DNA of 64,000 nt from Marinifilum breve (lineage in GTDB: Bacteria > Bacteroidota > Bacteroidia > Bacteroidales > Marinifilaceae). Position 1 is the first letter of the stretch, and each line of letters starts with the position of its first letter. The position numbers were made by a program, and so were the translations under genes. Positions 1 to 8,437 of this stretch are shown piece by piece. Under the pieces are notes generated by a model. It was given only the letters and a program-made list of their open reading frames with translations, ran no database searches and was not told where the DNA came from. The stretch lies in assembly GCF_003202155.1 (NCBI RefSeq), contig NZ_QFLI01000002.1, forward strand, positions 372,001 to 436,000. Direction: 5' to 3'.

Positions 1-137
1 ACAAATGCAAAAATTAGTCCGAGTGCACCAAACAGGACAAACCAATACCAATTAGACAATAGTTTATATTGAAAAGCCATTACACGTTTCTTTTCGTTTT
101 TCAACATATTCTCTATGTAATTATTCTGACTGGACAT
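1..137 (-). CDS. Wzz/Wzc-type polysaccharide chain-length protein, N-terminal fragment
   Basis: Only the first 45 codons are inside the window; the gene runs off the left edge. The reading frame opens at an ATG whose first base is 137. It gives a short charged cytoplasmic head (MSSQNNYIENMLKNEKKR) followed by one hydrophobic helix (residues about 29-45, NWYWFVLFGALGLIFAF). That architecture is the usual start of GumC/Wzc co-polymerases and tyrosine autokinases, which set chain length in Wzy-dependent export. Its position as the last gene of a polysaccharide locus fits. The kinase or periplasmic part cannot be seen, so the exact subtype is unknown. Confidence 0.6.
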   Translation of the reverse strand, partial: MSSQNNYIENMLKNEKKRVMAFQYKLLSNWYWFVLFGALGLIFAF

Positions 138-183
138 AAATTGAATGTTAGCGGTTGTAACGGATAAAACTGTAAATACATCA

Positions 184-213
184 TAAAATCAACTCAATAA
201 ATATTGAGTTGAT
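184..213 (-). terminator. Hairpin terminator or attenuator between sugar transferase and chain-length gene
   Basis: Perfect 12-bp arms ATCAACTCAATA (188-199) and TATTGAGTTGAT (202-213). On the minus strand the stem is followed by TTTTA. It lies after the sugar transferase stop and before the Wzz/Wzc start, so it may reduce read-through into the latter. Confidence 0.5.
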
Positions 214-248
214 CTGCATCAGAGAGTATTTGATATTTTATTAGCCAT

Positions 249-1379
249 TTAATTACTTGTTAGCCTGTTGGCTAATATGTTCTTTATTGCCAAATACAAG
301 TACTTCAAATCGGTTGTAAGCGGGGATTTTAGATAACTTTTAATGTATCTTTTTTCTGAATCCTGAATCTCTTCAAGTGTTTCAGGCAAATCGGCATAAA
401 ATGGAGGAACAATACCTGGAGTAACCATTTTTCGAAGGTCTTGCAGTTCCTTATCATATAGTAACAAGTATTGCTTGCTTATTGGCCTCACCCCAACAAG
501 TTTCATTTCTCCTTTTAATAGGTTTACAAAATTTGGCAATTCATCAATCCAAAATTTTCTTAAAATTTTACCGATTGGAGTAATTCTTACATCGTTACTA
601 ATTTTCCCCCCTTTGGCCAAGCTGTTCCTTTTAAGAAACTCCTCCTGCAAGTATTCAGAAAAAGGTACCATGGTTCTGATTTTATACACAAAAATCTCCT
701 TTCCTCCTTTTCCAATTCTTTTCATTTTAAAGAGTAAACCATATGAGGCAAATTTGTGATAAGCTGGCGTTTTAGTCTTTTTGGCAACCAAATAAATATA
801 CCCATTTGCAAAGTATTCATTTACCAATTCGTATCCCCCGGCATATAACCTGCCAATCATTTCCAATTGACGAATTGAACGATTCATTCCCTTTGTCAGA
901 TAAAAGTACAGGCGTCTTGTTATGCTAAGTTTTGGAAATACCCTTCTAAATATAAAATAATGCAGGTAAATGATTTTATTGATAGGAAATGCATGAGAGG
1001 TTAAAATTTTTCGCTCAATGGTTTCCTGTGATTTATAACGAAAAATAAAAAGAGCATCTTTTTCTAATTTATTATGAACCGCTTCAAAAAATTCATTAAT
1101 ACTAATTAGGTTGTTGATAGGTTCCATACTAACCAACAATTGGTAATTTGTTCCTGTTAACCTGTCAATATCCCTTACTTCCTTTGTACTTACAAGGATG
1201 TGTCTTGAGTTGTTTCGGTTAAAGTAACCATTCACAAACTGAAATCCCTTCTGACCTAGTAATAGAGAGTGATCGCGAAAGTCATTGCGATAAATTAAAA
1301 ATTTTGATATCTCTTTCCTTGATTTCTCAAGCTCCTCCAAATTTTCAAAATCCCTCAATAATTCATTTTCGTCCTTCAT
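249..1379 (-). CDS. Polysaccharide-initiating sugar transferase (bacterial sugar transferase family) with an extra N-terminal domain
   Basis: The C-terminal half (about residues 205-376) is a bacterial sugar transferase domain of the kind that moves a sugar-1-phosphate from a UDP-sugar to undecaprenyl phosphate. YKIRTM lies near 232-237 and RITPIGKILRKFWIDELPN at about 265-283, including the family DE pair; GEMKLVGVRPI and TPGIVPP follow. The first about 200 residues are not the usual membrane-helix bundle of WcaJ/WbaP. They look like a soluble domain with one moderately hydrophobic stretch near 133-150, so membrane attachment probably relies on a short re-entrant segment. The locus has no other initiating transferase, which makes this the likely first enzyme of repeat-unit assembly. 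The N-terminal domain is not identified. Confidence 0.85.
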   Translation of the reverse strand: MKDENELLRDFENLEELEKSRKEISKFLIYRNDFRDHSLLLGQKGFQFVNGYFNRNNSRHILVSTKEVRDIDRLTGTNYQLLVSMEPINNLISINEFFEAVHNKLEKDALFIFRYKSQETIERKILTSHAFPINKIIYLHYFIFRRVFPKLSITRRLYFYLTKGMNRSIRQLEMIGRLYAGGYELVNEYFANGYIYLVAKKTKTPAYHKFASYGLLFKMKRIGKGGKEIFVYKIRTMVPFSEYLQEEFLKRNSLAKGGKISNDVRITPIGKILRKFWIDELPNFVNLLKGEMKLVGVRPISKQYLLLYDKELQDLRKMVTPGIVPPFYADLPETLEEIQDSEKRYIKSYLKSPLTTDLKYLYLAIKNILANRLTSN

Positions 1380-1609
1380 GACAATAAGTTTTCGATATCA
1401 ATAAGAATTCTAATATTTGTTACTCTCACATAAGCATAACTACCGATTCAACTTACAGCGGATAACCAGAGTGAAATCTTTACATATTTTGATGTGATAA
1501 GATCTCTTGACTTATCATGAGCATAGTGGCAATAGAGTTTGATTTTTTTTCAGGCACAGCACTACAAATTGACTGTTGGCTGATCAGGAATGAATTACTT
1601 CACATGAAA

Positions 1610-2776
1610 TTACCAACCTCTTTCTAATACATGTTTTCTGCGTTCTTTATTGAAAATAGCTGATGCTACCTCTCTAAAAATTCCATAAACGGGCCCAGGA
1701 TCATTCCAGTTTAAAATATCGTAGGATGTGTTTTTCGCCCTGAATCGTAAAAAATCCTTGATATTGCTTACTGTCTTAGGGGCTGATAAAAACCATAGAA
1801 TATCACCCATCAATAGCCACCTCACCCTTTTTCCAACCGGATAATCTAATTTTTTTAGACACTGATCTCCTTGTCCAAGCAGGTAAAGCAAGTATGGAAA
1901 ATCTACACCAGAATAGACTGCTGTTTGCAGCGATCCCCAAAACCTGGGATTGATTTCCATTAACTTTGGAACTCCATCCCTGCTGTCGATTCTAAATTCA
2001 ACCATGGCCACACCAGACCATTGCAAATTCTGTAAAAGTTTAATGGCATATTCTTCCATTTCAGGGTGAATTACTCCTTCACGCAATGTACTTGGACCTC
2101 CGCTAATTGGATATTCTCTGATCCTTTTATGTGTAAACTTGCCATACACCTCACCCTTTTTAAGCAGTAATGAAACCCCATAACCACCACCTTGTGGAAT
2201 AAACTCTTGTAACATCGGATTTCCAAACTGCTTTGTTATCCTTTTGTAACTGCCTTCAAACTCATTCCAACTTTTGATATAAACAATTCCACGGGAACCT
2301 GAACTAATTTTTGGTTTAATTAAAAAAGGCAGTCTAATTTCTTTTTTCAATTCCAGTATTTCCTCATACGATTCAGGAAGATATGTTTTGGGGTGTGGTA
2401 TACTTAATTCCCTGGCAATTTCGATGGTTTTATACTTGTCTCTTGCAATATTAAACTGTTTATTATCCGGAACCAACAAAGCAGCATGCTGCAACAAATT
2501 CTCCTGATTTCCCCCACAAATCTCCGTGGTATTATCGCGAACAGGCATAATAAAACTGTTCGGATTTTTTTTTGTCCATTCCAAAATGAACTTTTTAAAA
2601 TTCTCAGGTTTTTTTCGTGGATCGGGATAAATTACCTTCCTACTTACATATTTTGAGTAAAATGAGGCACAAGGATACGATTCTCCCACTATCACATCAC
2701 AACCTTTACTTCCTAAAGATCTGATAATGGATAATGCCGCACGCGACCTACCGTCCAAAACAAACACCTGTTTCAT
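1610..2776 (-). CDS. ATP-grasp carboxylate ligase
   Basis: A 388-residue ATP-grasp enzyme. The N-terminal about 115 residues form a pre-ATP-grasp Rossmann-like domain (VFVLDGRSRAAL at the start). The nucleotide-binding part has PFLIKPKISSGSRG near 149-162, LQEFIPQGGGYGVSLLL near 189-205, and the metal-binding end VPKLMEINPRFWGS near 269-282. Members join a carboxylate to an amine through an acyl phosphate; the substrate is not evident here. The ATG overlaps the stop of the upstream HAD gene by 4 bases (ATGA), indicating translational coupling. Next to two FemAB-like transferases, an amino-acid or carboxylate decoration of the glycan is a reasonable but unproven guess. Confidence 0.8.
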   Translation of the reverse strand: MKQVFVLDGRSRAALSIIRSLGSKGCDVIVGESYPCASFYSKYVSRKVIYPDPRKKPENFKKFILEWTKKNPNSFIMPVRDNTTEICGGNQENLLQHAALLVPDNKQFNIARDKYKTIEIARELSIPHPKTYLPESYEEILELKKEIRLPFLIKPKISSGSRGIVYIKSWNEFEGSYKRITKQFGNPMLQEFIPQGGGYGVSLLLKKGEVYGKFTHKRIREYPISGGPSTLREGVIHPEMEEYAIKLLQNLQWSGVAMVEFRIDSRDGVPKLMEINPRFWGSLQTAVYSGVDFPYLLYLLGQGDQCLKKLDYPVGKRVRWLLMGDILWFLSAPKTVSNIKDFLRFRAKNTSYDILNWNDPGPVYGIFREVASAIFNKERRKHVLERGW

Positions 2777-3459
2777 TTGAGTCCTAAATTTTGATATCTA
2801 CAAAAAAGTATAGACCAGTAATCTATCTTTTTACTTTTCAGGGTATTCTCACAGGCATGATCAAAGCAAGAGTTTGAGGTAATACTTTTTATTTTGCTGT
2901 TAACCACCAGGTAGCATTCAGCTGACATTAAAGCCATTGACAAATCACTTTTACTATCAGTATAAATTCTGTCAATTTTATCGACTCCCTTTTCAAGTAG
3001 CTTAAAAGCTTTTTTCTCCCCATAAATATGTTCTTCTATTTTAAAATATCTACCCTCTTTTATCGCCAGGCTTGTAGCTATAATTTCAATATTTGGGAAG
3101 AGCTGTTCCAGAAAAATTTTAAATGCCGCAGATACGATAATGACCCTTGCATTGGAACACTCATTTTTAAAATTATAATCGTAGATCTGATTCAATTTAA
3201 TTCTAGAGGAAAATTCTTTGGCCAATTGATGCATTTCTTCTGTATGATACGGCTGTATAAAAAGTTTGACGCCCCAATTTTTAAGTTGCAAGTTGGATAT
3301 TAACTCAAGCTTTTGCATAAGCCACAAAAACAAATACAAGTAATACCTTAGCAGAAAGAAACTTTTTTTGCGTCCACAGAATTGAAAAAAGTCAAGAGTT
3401 GTATCAAATGTTGTAAGTGTCCGGTCAAAATCAAACACTATGGTTTCCCTGCGATCCAT
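2773..3459 (-). CDS. HAD-superfamily phosphatase, subfamily IB
   Basis: A 228-residue haloacid dehalogenase-like hydrolase. Motif I is DFDRT at residues 10-14 (Asp nucleophile and acid/base Asp), motif II is VSAA near 109-112, the conserved Lys is in GEKKA near 149-150, and motif III is DSKSD at about 168-172. A hydrophobic, aromatic-rich cap segment (about residues 33-50) resembles membrane-associated HAD-IB proteins acting on phospho-glycolipids or prenyl-linked intermediates. The start lies 29 bases inside the upstream deacetylase gene and the stop overlaps the ATP-grasp start, so the three genes are tightly coupled. The substrate is unknown. Confidence 0.8.
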   Translation of the reverse strand: MDRRETIVFDFDRTLTTFDTTLDFFQFCGRKKSFFLLRYYLYLFLWLMQKLELISNLQLKNWGVKLFIQPYHTEEMHQLAKEFSSRIKLNQIYDYNFKNECSNARVIIVSAAFKIFLEQLFPNIEIIATSLAIKEGRYFKIEEHIYGEKKAFKLLEKGVDKIDRIYTDSKSDLSMALMSAECYLVVNSKIKSITSNSCFDHACENTLKSKKIDYWSILFCRYQNLGLK

Positions 3460-4372
3460 AAAATGTATTTTCTACATATTCCCTTACGGTGATAAATTTA
3501 TAGTTCCTGCTTTTAAAGTATCTTATTTCTCTCTCATATAAATCGAGAGCTTTTTTACCCAGATTTTTAGCCTTCAATTTTGCCCTAATCAGGTCTTGAA
3601 ACAAGTAAGCAAATGCCTTGTTCGATCTTCTTGATATCCTCCTTTTTTCATAGGATTCATCAATAAGTTCATTCGGATGAATATCAAATACAATTGGTTT
3701 TTGATTGATTGAATTTTCAAAATGTAAGAGGTGATGCTGCCACTTTGTTAAGAGAGGAAAAAGCCTCATCGTTGTTCCCAAATAAGGTAAAAAGGTTGCA
3801 CTTAGTGGAACTTCTACAATGGGAGAATCACCTTTTTCAAACAAGCTTTCAACTGACGTACGATATGGCAGCCTGGGTGATAACAACCACTTCAATTTCT
3901 TTATACCACCAAAGGACATAAACAGATCGAATCGTTGCGAAGCAATAGAGCTATCAATTGAATATCCTGCCTCTATCAATGCCTTTCCCGTATTTTCATT
4001 TACTCTTAATGCAGGAGCTCTAAAGCTTATTACTTCCTTACCAGAGATGTCCTCAAGAATCATTTTCGACTCCTTAAGATGTTGTAACTGCTTTTGATAT
4101 GGCATTTGATCGAAGCCATGTTCCTTTTTATGTGATAATCCATGACTTGCTACCTCATGTCCGTGATTCAAAATCATTTTTACAACTCCAGGGTATAGTT
4201 TCGCGATATATCCGGTAAAATAAAAGGTCGATTTGATATTGTATTTACCATAAATATCCAGTAAGAATGGCATTCCTTCCTGCAACACCTTTAATCCTGT
4301 TTCATCTCTTAATCTATTGAACCAGATTGATGTGGTTTCAACATCATTCGTTAACAAGCAAACTTTCTTCAC
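3431..4372 (-). CDS. Polysaccharide deacetylase (NodB homology domain)
   Basis: A 313-residue protein with NodB motifs. The N-terminal TNDVETTS carries the catalytic Asp region (D10). SHGLSH at 76-81 supplies the two metal-ligand histidines, and SFRAPALR near 117-124 is the motif 3 Arg-x-Pro. There is no signal peptide, so it probably acts on cytoplasmic lipid-linked or nucleotide-linked sugars, or is exported by an unseen route. This is the XrtA/PEP-CTERM-like type of deacetylase often found in exopolysaccharide loci. It is followed by the HAD phosphatase with a 29-base overlap. Removal of an N- or O-acetyl group from the glycan is the family role; the exact bond is unknown. Confidence 0.85.
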   Translation of the reverse strand: MKKVCLLTNDVETTSIWFNRLRDETGLKVLQEGMPFLLDIYGKYNIKSTFYFTGYIAKLYPGVVKMILNHGHEVASHGLSHKKEHGFDQMPYQKQLQHLKESKMILEDISGKEVISFRAPALRVNENTGKALIEAGYSIDSSIASQRFDLFMSFGGIKKLKWLLSPRLPYRTSVESLFEKGDSPIVEVPLSATFLPYLGTTMRLFPLLTKWQHHLLHFENSINQKPIVFDIHPNELIDESYEKRRISRRSNKAFAYLFQDLIRAKLKAKNLGKKALDLYEREIRYFKSRNYKFITVREYVENTFYGSQGNHSV

Positions 4373-4381
4373 TCCTCAATA

Positions 4382-5131
4382 CTATTGCAATAAAATTCTT
4401 TTAATTGTATTTCTCACCCTACACATAAACCTTTCAATCCCCCAGTATATTATATTTGAATGCCACCTGTCAGGGTGTGTTAAAATAATTAATTGCTTGA
4501 TATTATCATGTTTCATTTTTCGAAGTAATTCTTCGGTAGAATCTACCTCCAACATCTGTGGTAGTTTATCTCTTACTCTCTGCCCCCTATCTCTCCAGCT
4601 TCCTCCTGAATCGGAAATATAAGTCACTTTGTTATAGTCAATTGACAAATACGGTTCGCCTATTACACCAAAATCTTCAAAGTCATACTCTTTCCACAAA
4701 TCCCGGTTGTCCCATTTCGAAAAAGAACTTCCATGCATGCAAATGGTGCTTACCAAGCAGACTTTTCTCATTTCATTCAAACTATCTTTAAAGATTTCCA
4801 AAGCCTTAGTCATATTTCCATTACTTTGAGCCAAGCTTTCATAATGATATCCAATCTCATGTCCCAATTCACTAATCCTTTTAATGATATCCGGCTTAAA
4901 AATCGATTTTATATTTCTAAAATAATAAGTTGAGCGCAGGCCATATTTATTTTCCAACAATGCCATTTGAAGAGCCATTTTTGGAAATCGATCAACATCA
5001 TGACGCAAAATAACCAAGGGTTCAGCTGATTCCTTCTCAAAATAATTGTGAAAGGGCATTGCATTAATCTTTAAGTCAACAATGGTTCGACAAATGGATT
5101 CGTAAGATTGTAAGGTAAAATCACGTTTCAT
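4382..5131 (-). CDS. Second polysaccharide deacetylase-like protein
   Basis: A 249-residue protein more divergent than its neighbour. HDVD at 44-47 matches NodB motif 1, GHEIGYHYE near 90-98 corresponds to motif 2 with the second His present (H91 and H96), and CMHGS near 131-135 sits where a later motif is expected. The canonical RxP motif is not obvious, so catalytic activity is less certain. It has no signal peptide. It lies 20 bases downstream of a FemAB-like gene and 9 bases upstream of the other deacetylase, in the same transcription unit. Two non-identical deacetylases in a row suggest two different acetyl groups or one modified role. Confidence 0.75.
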   Translation of the reverse strand: MKRDFTLQSYESICRTIVDLKINAMPFHNYFEKESAEPLVILRHDVDRFPKMALQMALLENKYGLRSTYYFRNIKSIFKPDIIKRISELGHEIGYHYESLAQSNGNMTKALEIFKDSLNEMRKVCLVSTICMHGSSFSKWDNRDLWKEYDFEDFGVIGEPYLSIDYNKVTYISDSGGSWRDRGQRVRDKLPQMLEVDSTEELLRKMKHDNIKQLIILTHPDRWHSNIIYWGIERFMCRVRNTIKRILLQ

Positions 5132-5151
5132 ACGAGTTGGATTACTTTATT

Positions 5152-6159
5152 TTACAATTTTTGCCAAACCATAAAAGCTTTTTTGGCAAAGGCATACATC
5201 CAAGGCTGATGAACTTTTTCATATCTTCCAAGGTTCACTATTTTACCGCCATACTTCTTTTTATAATCTCTTACTCCATAAGAAACATTGGGTTTCCCGG
5301 CTCCTCCAAAATCAAAAACTTTACAGTCATTTGTTTTTCCCCAAAGGAAAATTTCCCAGGGAATTAAGTCATTGGGGCATTTAGCATACTCACTGCAATA
5401 CGAGCCAGCGTAATAGTCGTAGATTACCTTTTTATATTTTAACGAAATACTACATCCAATTATTTTGCCCTGATGTTTCGCCACAAAAATGAGTAAGCCC
5501 GGATTACCAATTAATTTCTTTCTAAGATTCTTAAAATAAACCAAGTCGGGTAATGGCAGTTTTACCCTTCTAAATACATCATTAAGAACCCTATATACAT
5601 TTACAATAGCCTCATCTGAATTATCTACAGAGATCTCTATTCCCTCTTTCTGTGCCTTTCTAATACGGTTTCTCTTTCTCTTTTCGACTTCTTTCCATAA
5701 ATCCTCTTCCTTCTTCTCCAAATCAACAAGTATATTCAGGTGTTCTACATATTTGAATTGAGAAGCATTAAAGCTTGATTTGATTTTTGAGGTATCCCAT
5801 AAATTCCTAATTTGTGTATAAATCGCCTTGTTTTTAACCCTATTGCTATATTGCTCCAATAACAATTCTGTTACCTGCAGGTTATCACCCTTCACAATTG
5901 GTCCTCCCATTATGATTGCCCTTGACGAAAATTTACCAAGTATCCCTTCGTGTACCGTTAGAATAACGGCAAGTAGGGTTCCTAAAATTTCCGACTCATT
6001 TTTAACTGCCAAAAAAATAGGTTTGTATTTCGGTGTTTCTTTATACACATCGTACATTTGAGGCGTTTGAAACACATTACCATTGGGATGATAATGAATA
6101 AACTCCTCCCATTTTTCGCGATTAATTTTTTCTGGATGGTGGATCAATTCCATTCTCAA
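5152..6159 (-). CDS. FemAB-like (GNAT-fold) acyl/aminoacyl transferase, copy 2
   Basis: A 335-residue protein of the FemAB/peptidoglycan-bridge type. This family has two GNAT-like lobes and transfers amino acids from aminoacyl-tRNA, or acyl groups, to a glycan or lipid precursor. Visible blocks are HPNGNVFQTPQMYDVY near the N-terminus, a basic stretch KRKRNRIRKAQKEG in the middle, and FDFGGAGKPNVSYGVRDYKKKYGG near the C-terminus (typical F-D-x-G-G end of the second GNAT lobe). It is a clear paralogue of the gene immediately upstream (6212-7225), sharing all these blocks. The family is often seen in Bacteroidota exopolysaccharide loci, where the acceptor is unproven. Confidence 0.78.
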   Translation of the reverse strand: MRMELIHHPEKINREKWEEFIHYHPNGNVFQTPQMYDVYKETPKYKPIFLAVKNESEILGTLLAVILTVHEGILGKFSSRAIIMGGPIVKGDNLQVTELLLEQYSNRVKNKAIYTQIRNLWDTSKIKSSFNASQFKYVEHLNILVDLEKKEEDLWKEVEKRKRNRIRKAQKEGIEISVDNSDEAIVNVYRVLNDVFRRVKLPLPDLVYFKNLRKKLIGNPGLLIFVAKHQGKIIGCSISLKYKKVIYDYYAGSYCSEYAKCPNDLIPWEIFLWGKTNDCKVFDFGGAGKPNVSYGVRDYKKKYGGKIVNLGRYEKVHQPWMYAFAKKAFMVWQKL

Positions 6160-6211
6160 TTAAGGTTTAAAGTAATTCATTTGTAAATTATCGGTCGTAG
6201 TTTCAGGAGGT

Positions 6212-7225
6212 TTAGAAAGTAAATTTCAGCTTTTGCCACACAAGAAAAGCCCTTTTGGCAATGGAAAACAGGGTTGGTTTGTGTATTTTCTCATATCTTC
6301 CAAATCGCATCAATTCTCCTCCAAATTTCATTTTATAGTCGCGTACTCCATAAGGTACATTTGGTGATCCCGCACCTCCAAAATCAAACAAAGTGTAACC
6401 ATTTCCCTTGGCCCAAATAAAAATTTCCCATGGTAATATGTCGTTTGGACATTTATGGTGATGTTTTGATTTTGCACCTGCAAAAAAATCATAAACCACC
6501 GATTTATAAAGCAAGGCTATTCTACAGGCTATAATCTCATTGTTAAATTTGGCAACAAATATTTTAATGGCAGGATCCTTCGTGAAATGAGTAATTATAT
6601 TCTGAAAAAATGTAATATCAGGCAAGGGTAAGCGAGCCTTATGATATACTTCCTTAAGGATGCCATAAGACTCAATAAGGCCTTCATTTGAGGTATCAAT
6701 TTCAACTTCAACACCCAGTTTCCTGGCTTTTCTGATTTTATTTCTACTCTTGGATTGCAAAGATTTCCAAAGTTTCTCTTTCGACACATCCAAGTTGATA
6801 AAAATGTTCAAATGATCAAGAAAGTAAAATCCATTCTCTTTAAAAATGAATTCATAATTTAAGGTATCATGAAAATTTCGAACCTGGGATAGGATGGCAT
6901 GTTTTTTCGCTATTTCATTATAGTTATCAAGCAATAACTTGCAGAGTTCTTTATCGTTATTTTCCACTAATGGACCACCACGTATAATAGACCGTGCAGA
7001 ATACTCCCCCAGTAAGCCATTCAATACTTTTTCGATAACCGCAATAAGCATTCCTTTAATTTCGCCCTCTTTTTCCAAGGCTAAAATTAGTGGTTTATAC
7101 CGTTTTGTATTTTCGTAGACCTGGAACATTTGAGGGGTATGAAAAACATTTCCATTTGGATGTTCATAAATAAACCGCTCCCATAACTGTTCATCAACCT
7201 CATTTTTGCCTTCTAGTATCTTCAT
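6212..7225 (-). CDS. FemAB-like (GNAT-fold) acyl/aminoacyl transferase, copy 1
   Basis: A 337-residue paralogue of the next gene. The shared framework is HPNGNVFHTPQMFQVYE near the start, KSRNKIRKARKLG in the middle and FDFGGAGSPNVPYGVRDYK near the end, so the pair arose by tandem duplication and then diverged. No signal peptide or membrane helix is seen, so a cytoplasmic reaction on a lipid-linked or nucleotide-linked precursor is likely. With the ATP-grasp ligase in the same operon, it may add an amino acid or other acyl group to an amino sugar. The two copies could act on successive positions. Donor and acceptor are unknown. Confidence 0.78.
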   Translation of the reverse strand: MKILEGKNEVDEQLWERFIYEHPNGNVFHTPQMFQVYENTKRYKPLILALEKEGEIKGMLIAVIEKVLNGLLGEYSARSIIRGGPLVENNDKELCKLLLDNYNEIAKKHAILSQVRNFHDTLNYEFIFKENGFYFLDHLNIFINLDVSKEKLWKSLQSKSRNKIRKARKLGVEVEIDTSNEGLIESYGILKEVYHKARLPLPDITFFQNIITHFTKDPAIKIFVAKFNNEIIACRIALLYKSVVYDFFAGAKSKHHHKCPNDILPWEIFIWAKGNGYTLFDFGGAGSPNVPYGVRDYKMKFGGELMRFGRYEKIHKPTLFSIAKRAFLVWQKLKFTF

Positions 7226-7258
7226 TTTAATAATAAACCAACAGTTATTTTAAATAAC

Positions 7259-8437
7259 TTATAAAGTATTCACCCTTTTATTATGGTTCACAAGCTTTTC
7301 TTTCTTTTTATTCTTGATTAATATATCGCAGATTAATTCCGCAGTATTCCCATCTCCAAAAATCTTTGGGAAATTCCTAGTATTAATCTCATCATAAACA
7401 CCATATGCATCAACTATTTTTCTATAATCTGCCCCACAAAGTAAAGCCATACCCGTTTCTAGTATTTCTGTCCATTCAGTCTCTTTACGAAGAATTATAC
7501 ATGGTTTATTGAAAAAGTATGCTTCTTTTTGAACTCCTCCCGAGTCTGTAATGATCAATTTGGCATTCTTTTCCAGTTCAATCATCTCCATAAATGAGAC
7601 CGGAGGTAATTTTTGTATATATATTGAATTGTCTATTTTCCTGAGTAAAGCTTGTGGCAAATTTTCAGACATACATTTCATGGTTCGCGGATGCAAGGGA
7701 ATTTTGATATCGATTGAAAATTGGTTGGCAATATATAAAAGTGCTTTAAAGATATTTCTTAGATTTTCAGCATTGTCTGTATTATGGTCTCTATGAATTG
7801 TAGCTAGTATATACTCATTCTGTAGCTTTTTCTTGCACTGAATACTATTGAAAGGCATCTGAGAATAGTATAGAAAATTATCAAACATGATATCCCCAAC
7901 ATTAAAAATACCTGGTTGATCGATACTAAAATTTGAACGATGAGAAGTGTCAAAACCTTCCTTCTCCAGATTTGTGACAGCCTTTTTATTGGGTGCAAAC
8001 AAGAATGTGGAAACATGATCACAGAGAATCCTGTTAATTTCTTCAGGCATTTTTTTATTGTACGAACGAAGTCCTGCTTCAACATGCACAATGGAAACCT
8101 GTAATTTACTTGCTGAAATTGCCCCTGCCAAAGTAGAATTTGTATCGCCAAACAGCACCACATAGTCAGGCTTCTCTTTCATCAATACCTCCTCGAGTCC
8201 CAATATCATTCTTGCAGTCTGCTTTCCATGAATAGCAGAACCAATATTAAGATTGTATTTTGGTAAAGGTATTTCAAGTTCTTTGAAAAATACCTTCGAC
8301 ATGTTCTCATCATAGTGCTGCCCCGTATGTACGATAATTTCAGTAATAACATTTGAATATTTTTGCCGAATTATCCTGCTTAATGCAGCCGCTTTTATGA
8401 TTTGAGGTCTTGCTCCAACAATGCTAATTAGTTTCAT
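7259..8437 (-). CDS. wbpI: UDP-N-acetylglucosamine 2-epimerase family, WbpI-like (UDP-2,3-diacetamido-glucuronate 2-epimerase)
   Basis: A 392-residue non-hydrolysing 2-epimerase with two Rossmann lobes. The N-terminus reads GARPQIIKA, as in WbpI/WlbD enzymes, rather than the GTRPEAIK of WecB. HTGQHYDENM, FGDTNSTLAG, EAGLRSYNKKMPEEINR and TDSGGVQKEAYF are the expected UDP and sugar-binding blocks. Because wbpB, wbpD and wbpE homologues are in the same operon, the likely reaction is UDP-GlcNAc3NAcA to UDP-ManNAc3NAcA, although plain UDP-GlcNAc epimerisation cannot be excluded. Its start overlaps the end of the upstream DUF354 gene by 14 bases. Confidence 0.85.
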   Translation of the reverse strand: MKLISIVGARPQIIKAAALSRIIRQKYSNVITEIIVHTGQHYDENMSKVFFKELEIPLPKYNLNIGSAIHGKQTARMILGLEEVLMKEKPDYVVLFGDTNSTLAGAISASKLQVSIVHVEAGLRSYNKKMPEEINRILCDHVSTFLFAPNKKAVTNLEKEGFDTSHRSNFSIDQPGIFNVGDIMFDNFLYYSQMPFNSIQCKKKLQNEYILATIHRDHNTDNAENLRNIFKALLYIANQFSIDIKIPLHPRTMKCMSENLPQALLRKIDNSIYIQKLPPVSFMEMIELEKNAKLIITDSGGVQKEAYFFNKPCIILRKETEWTEILETGMALLCGADYRKIVDAYGVYDEINTRNFPKIFGDGNTAELICDILIKNKKKEKLVNHNKRVNTL

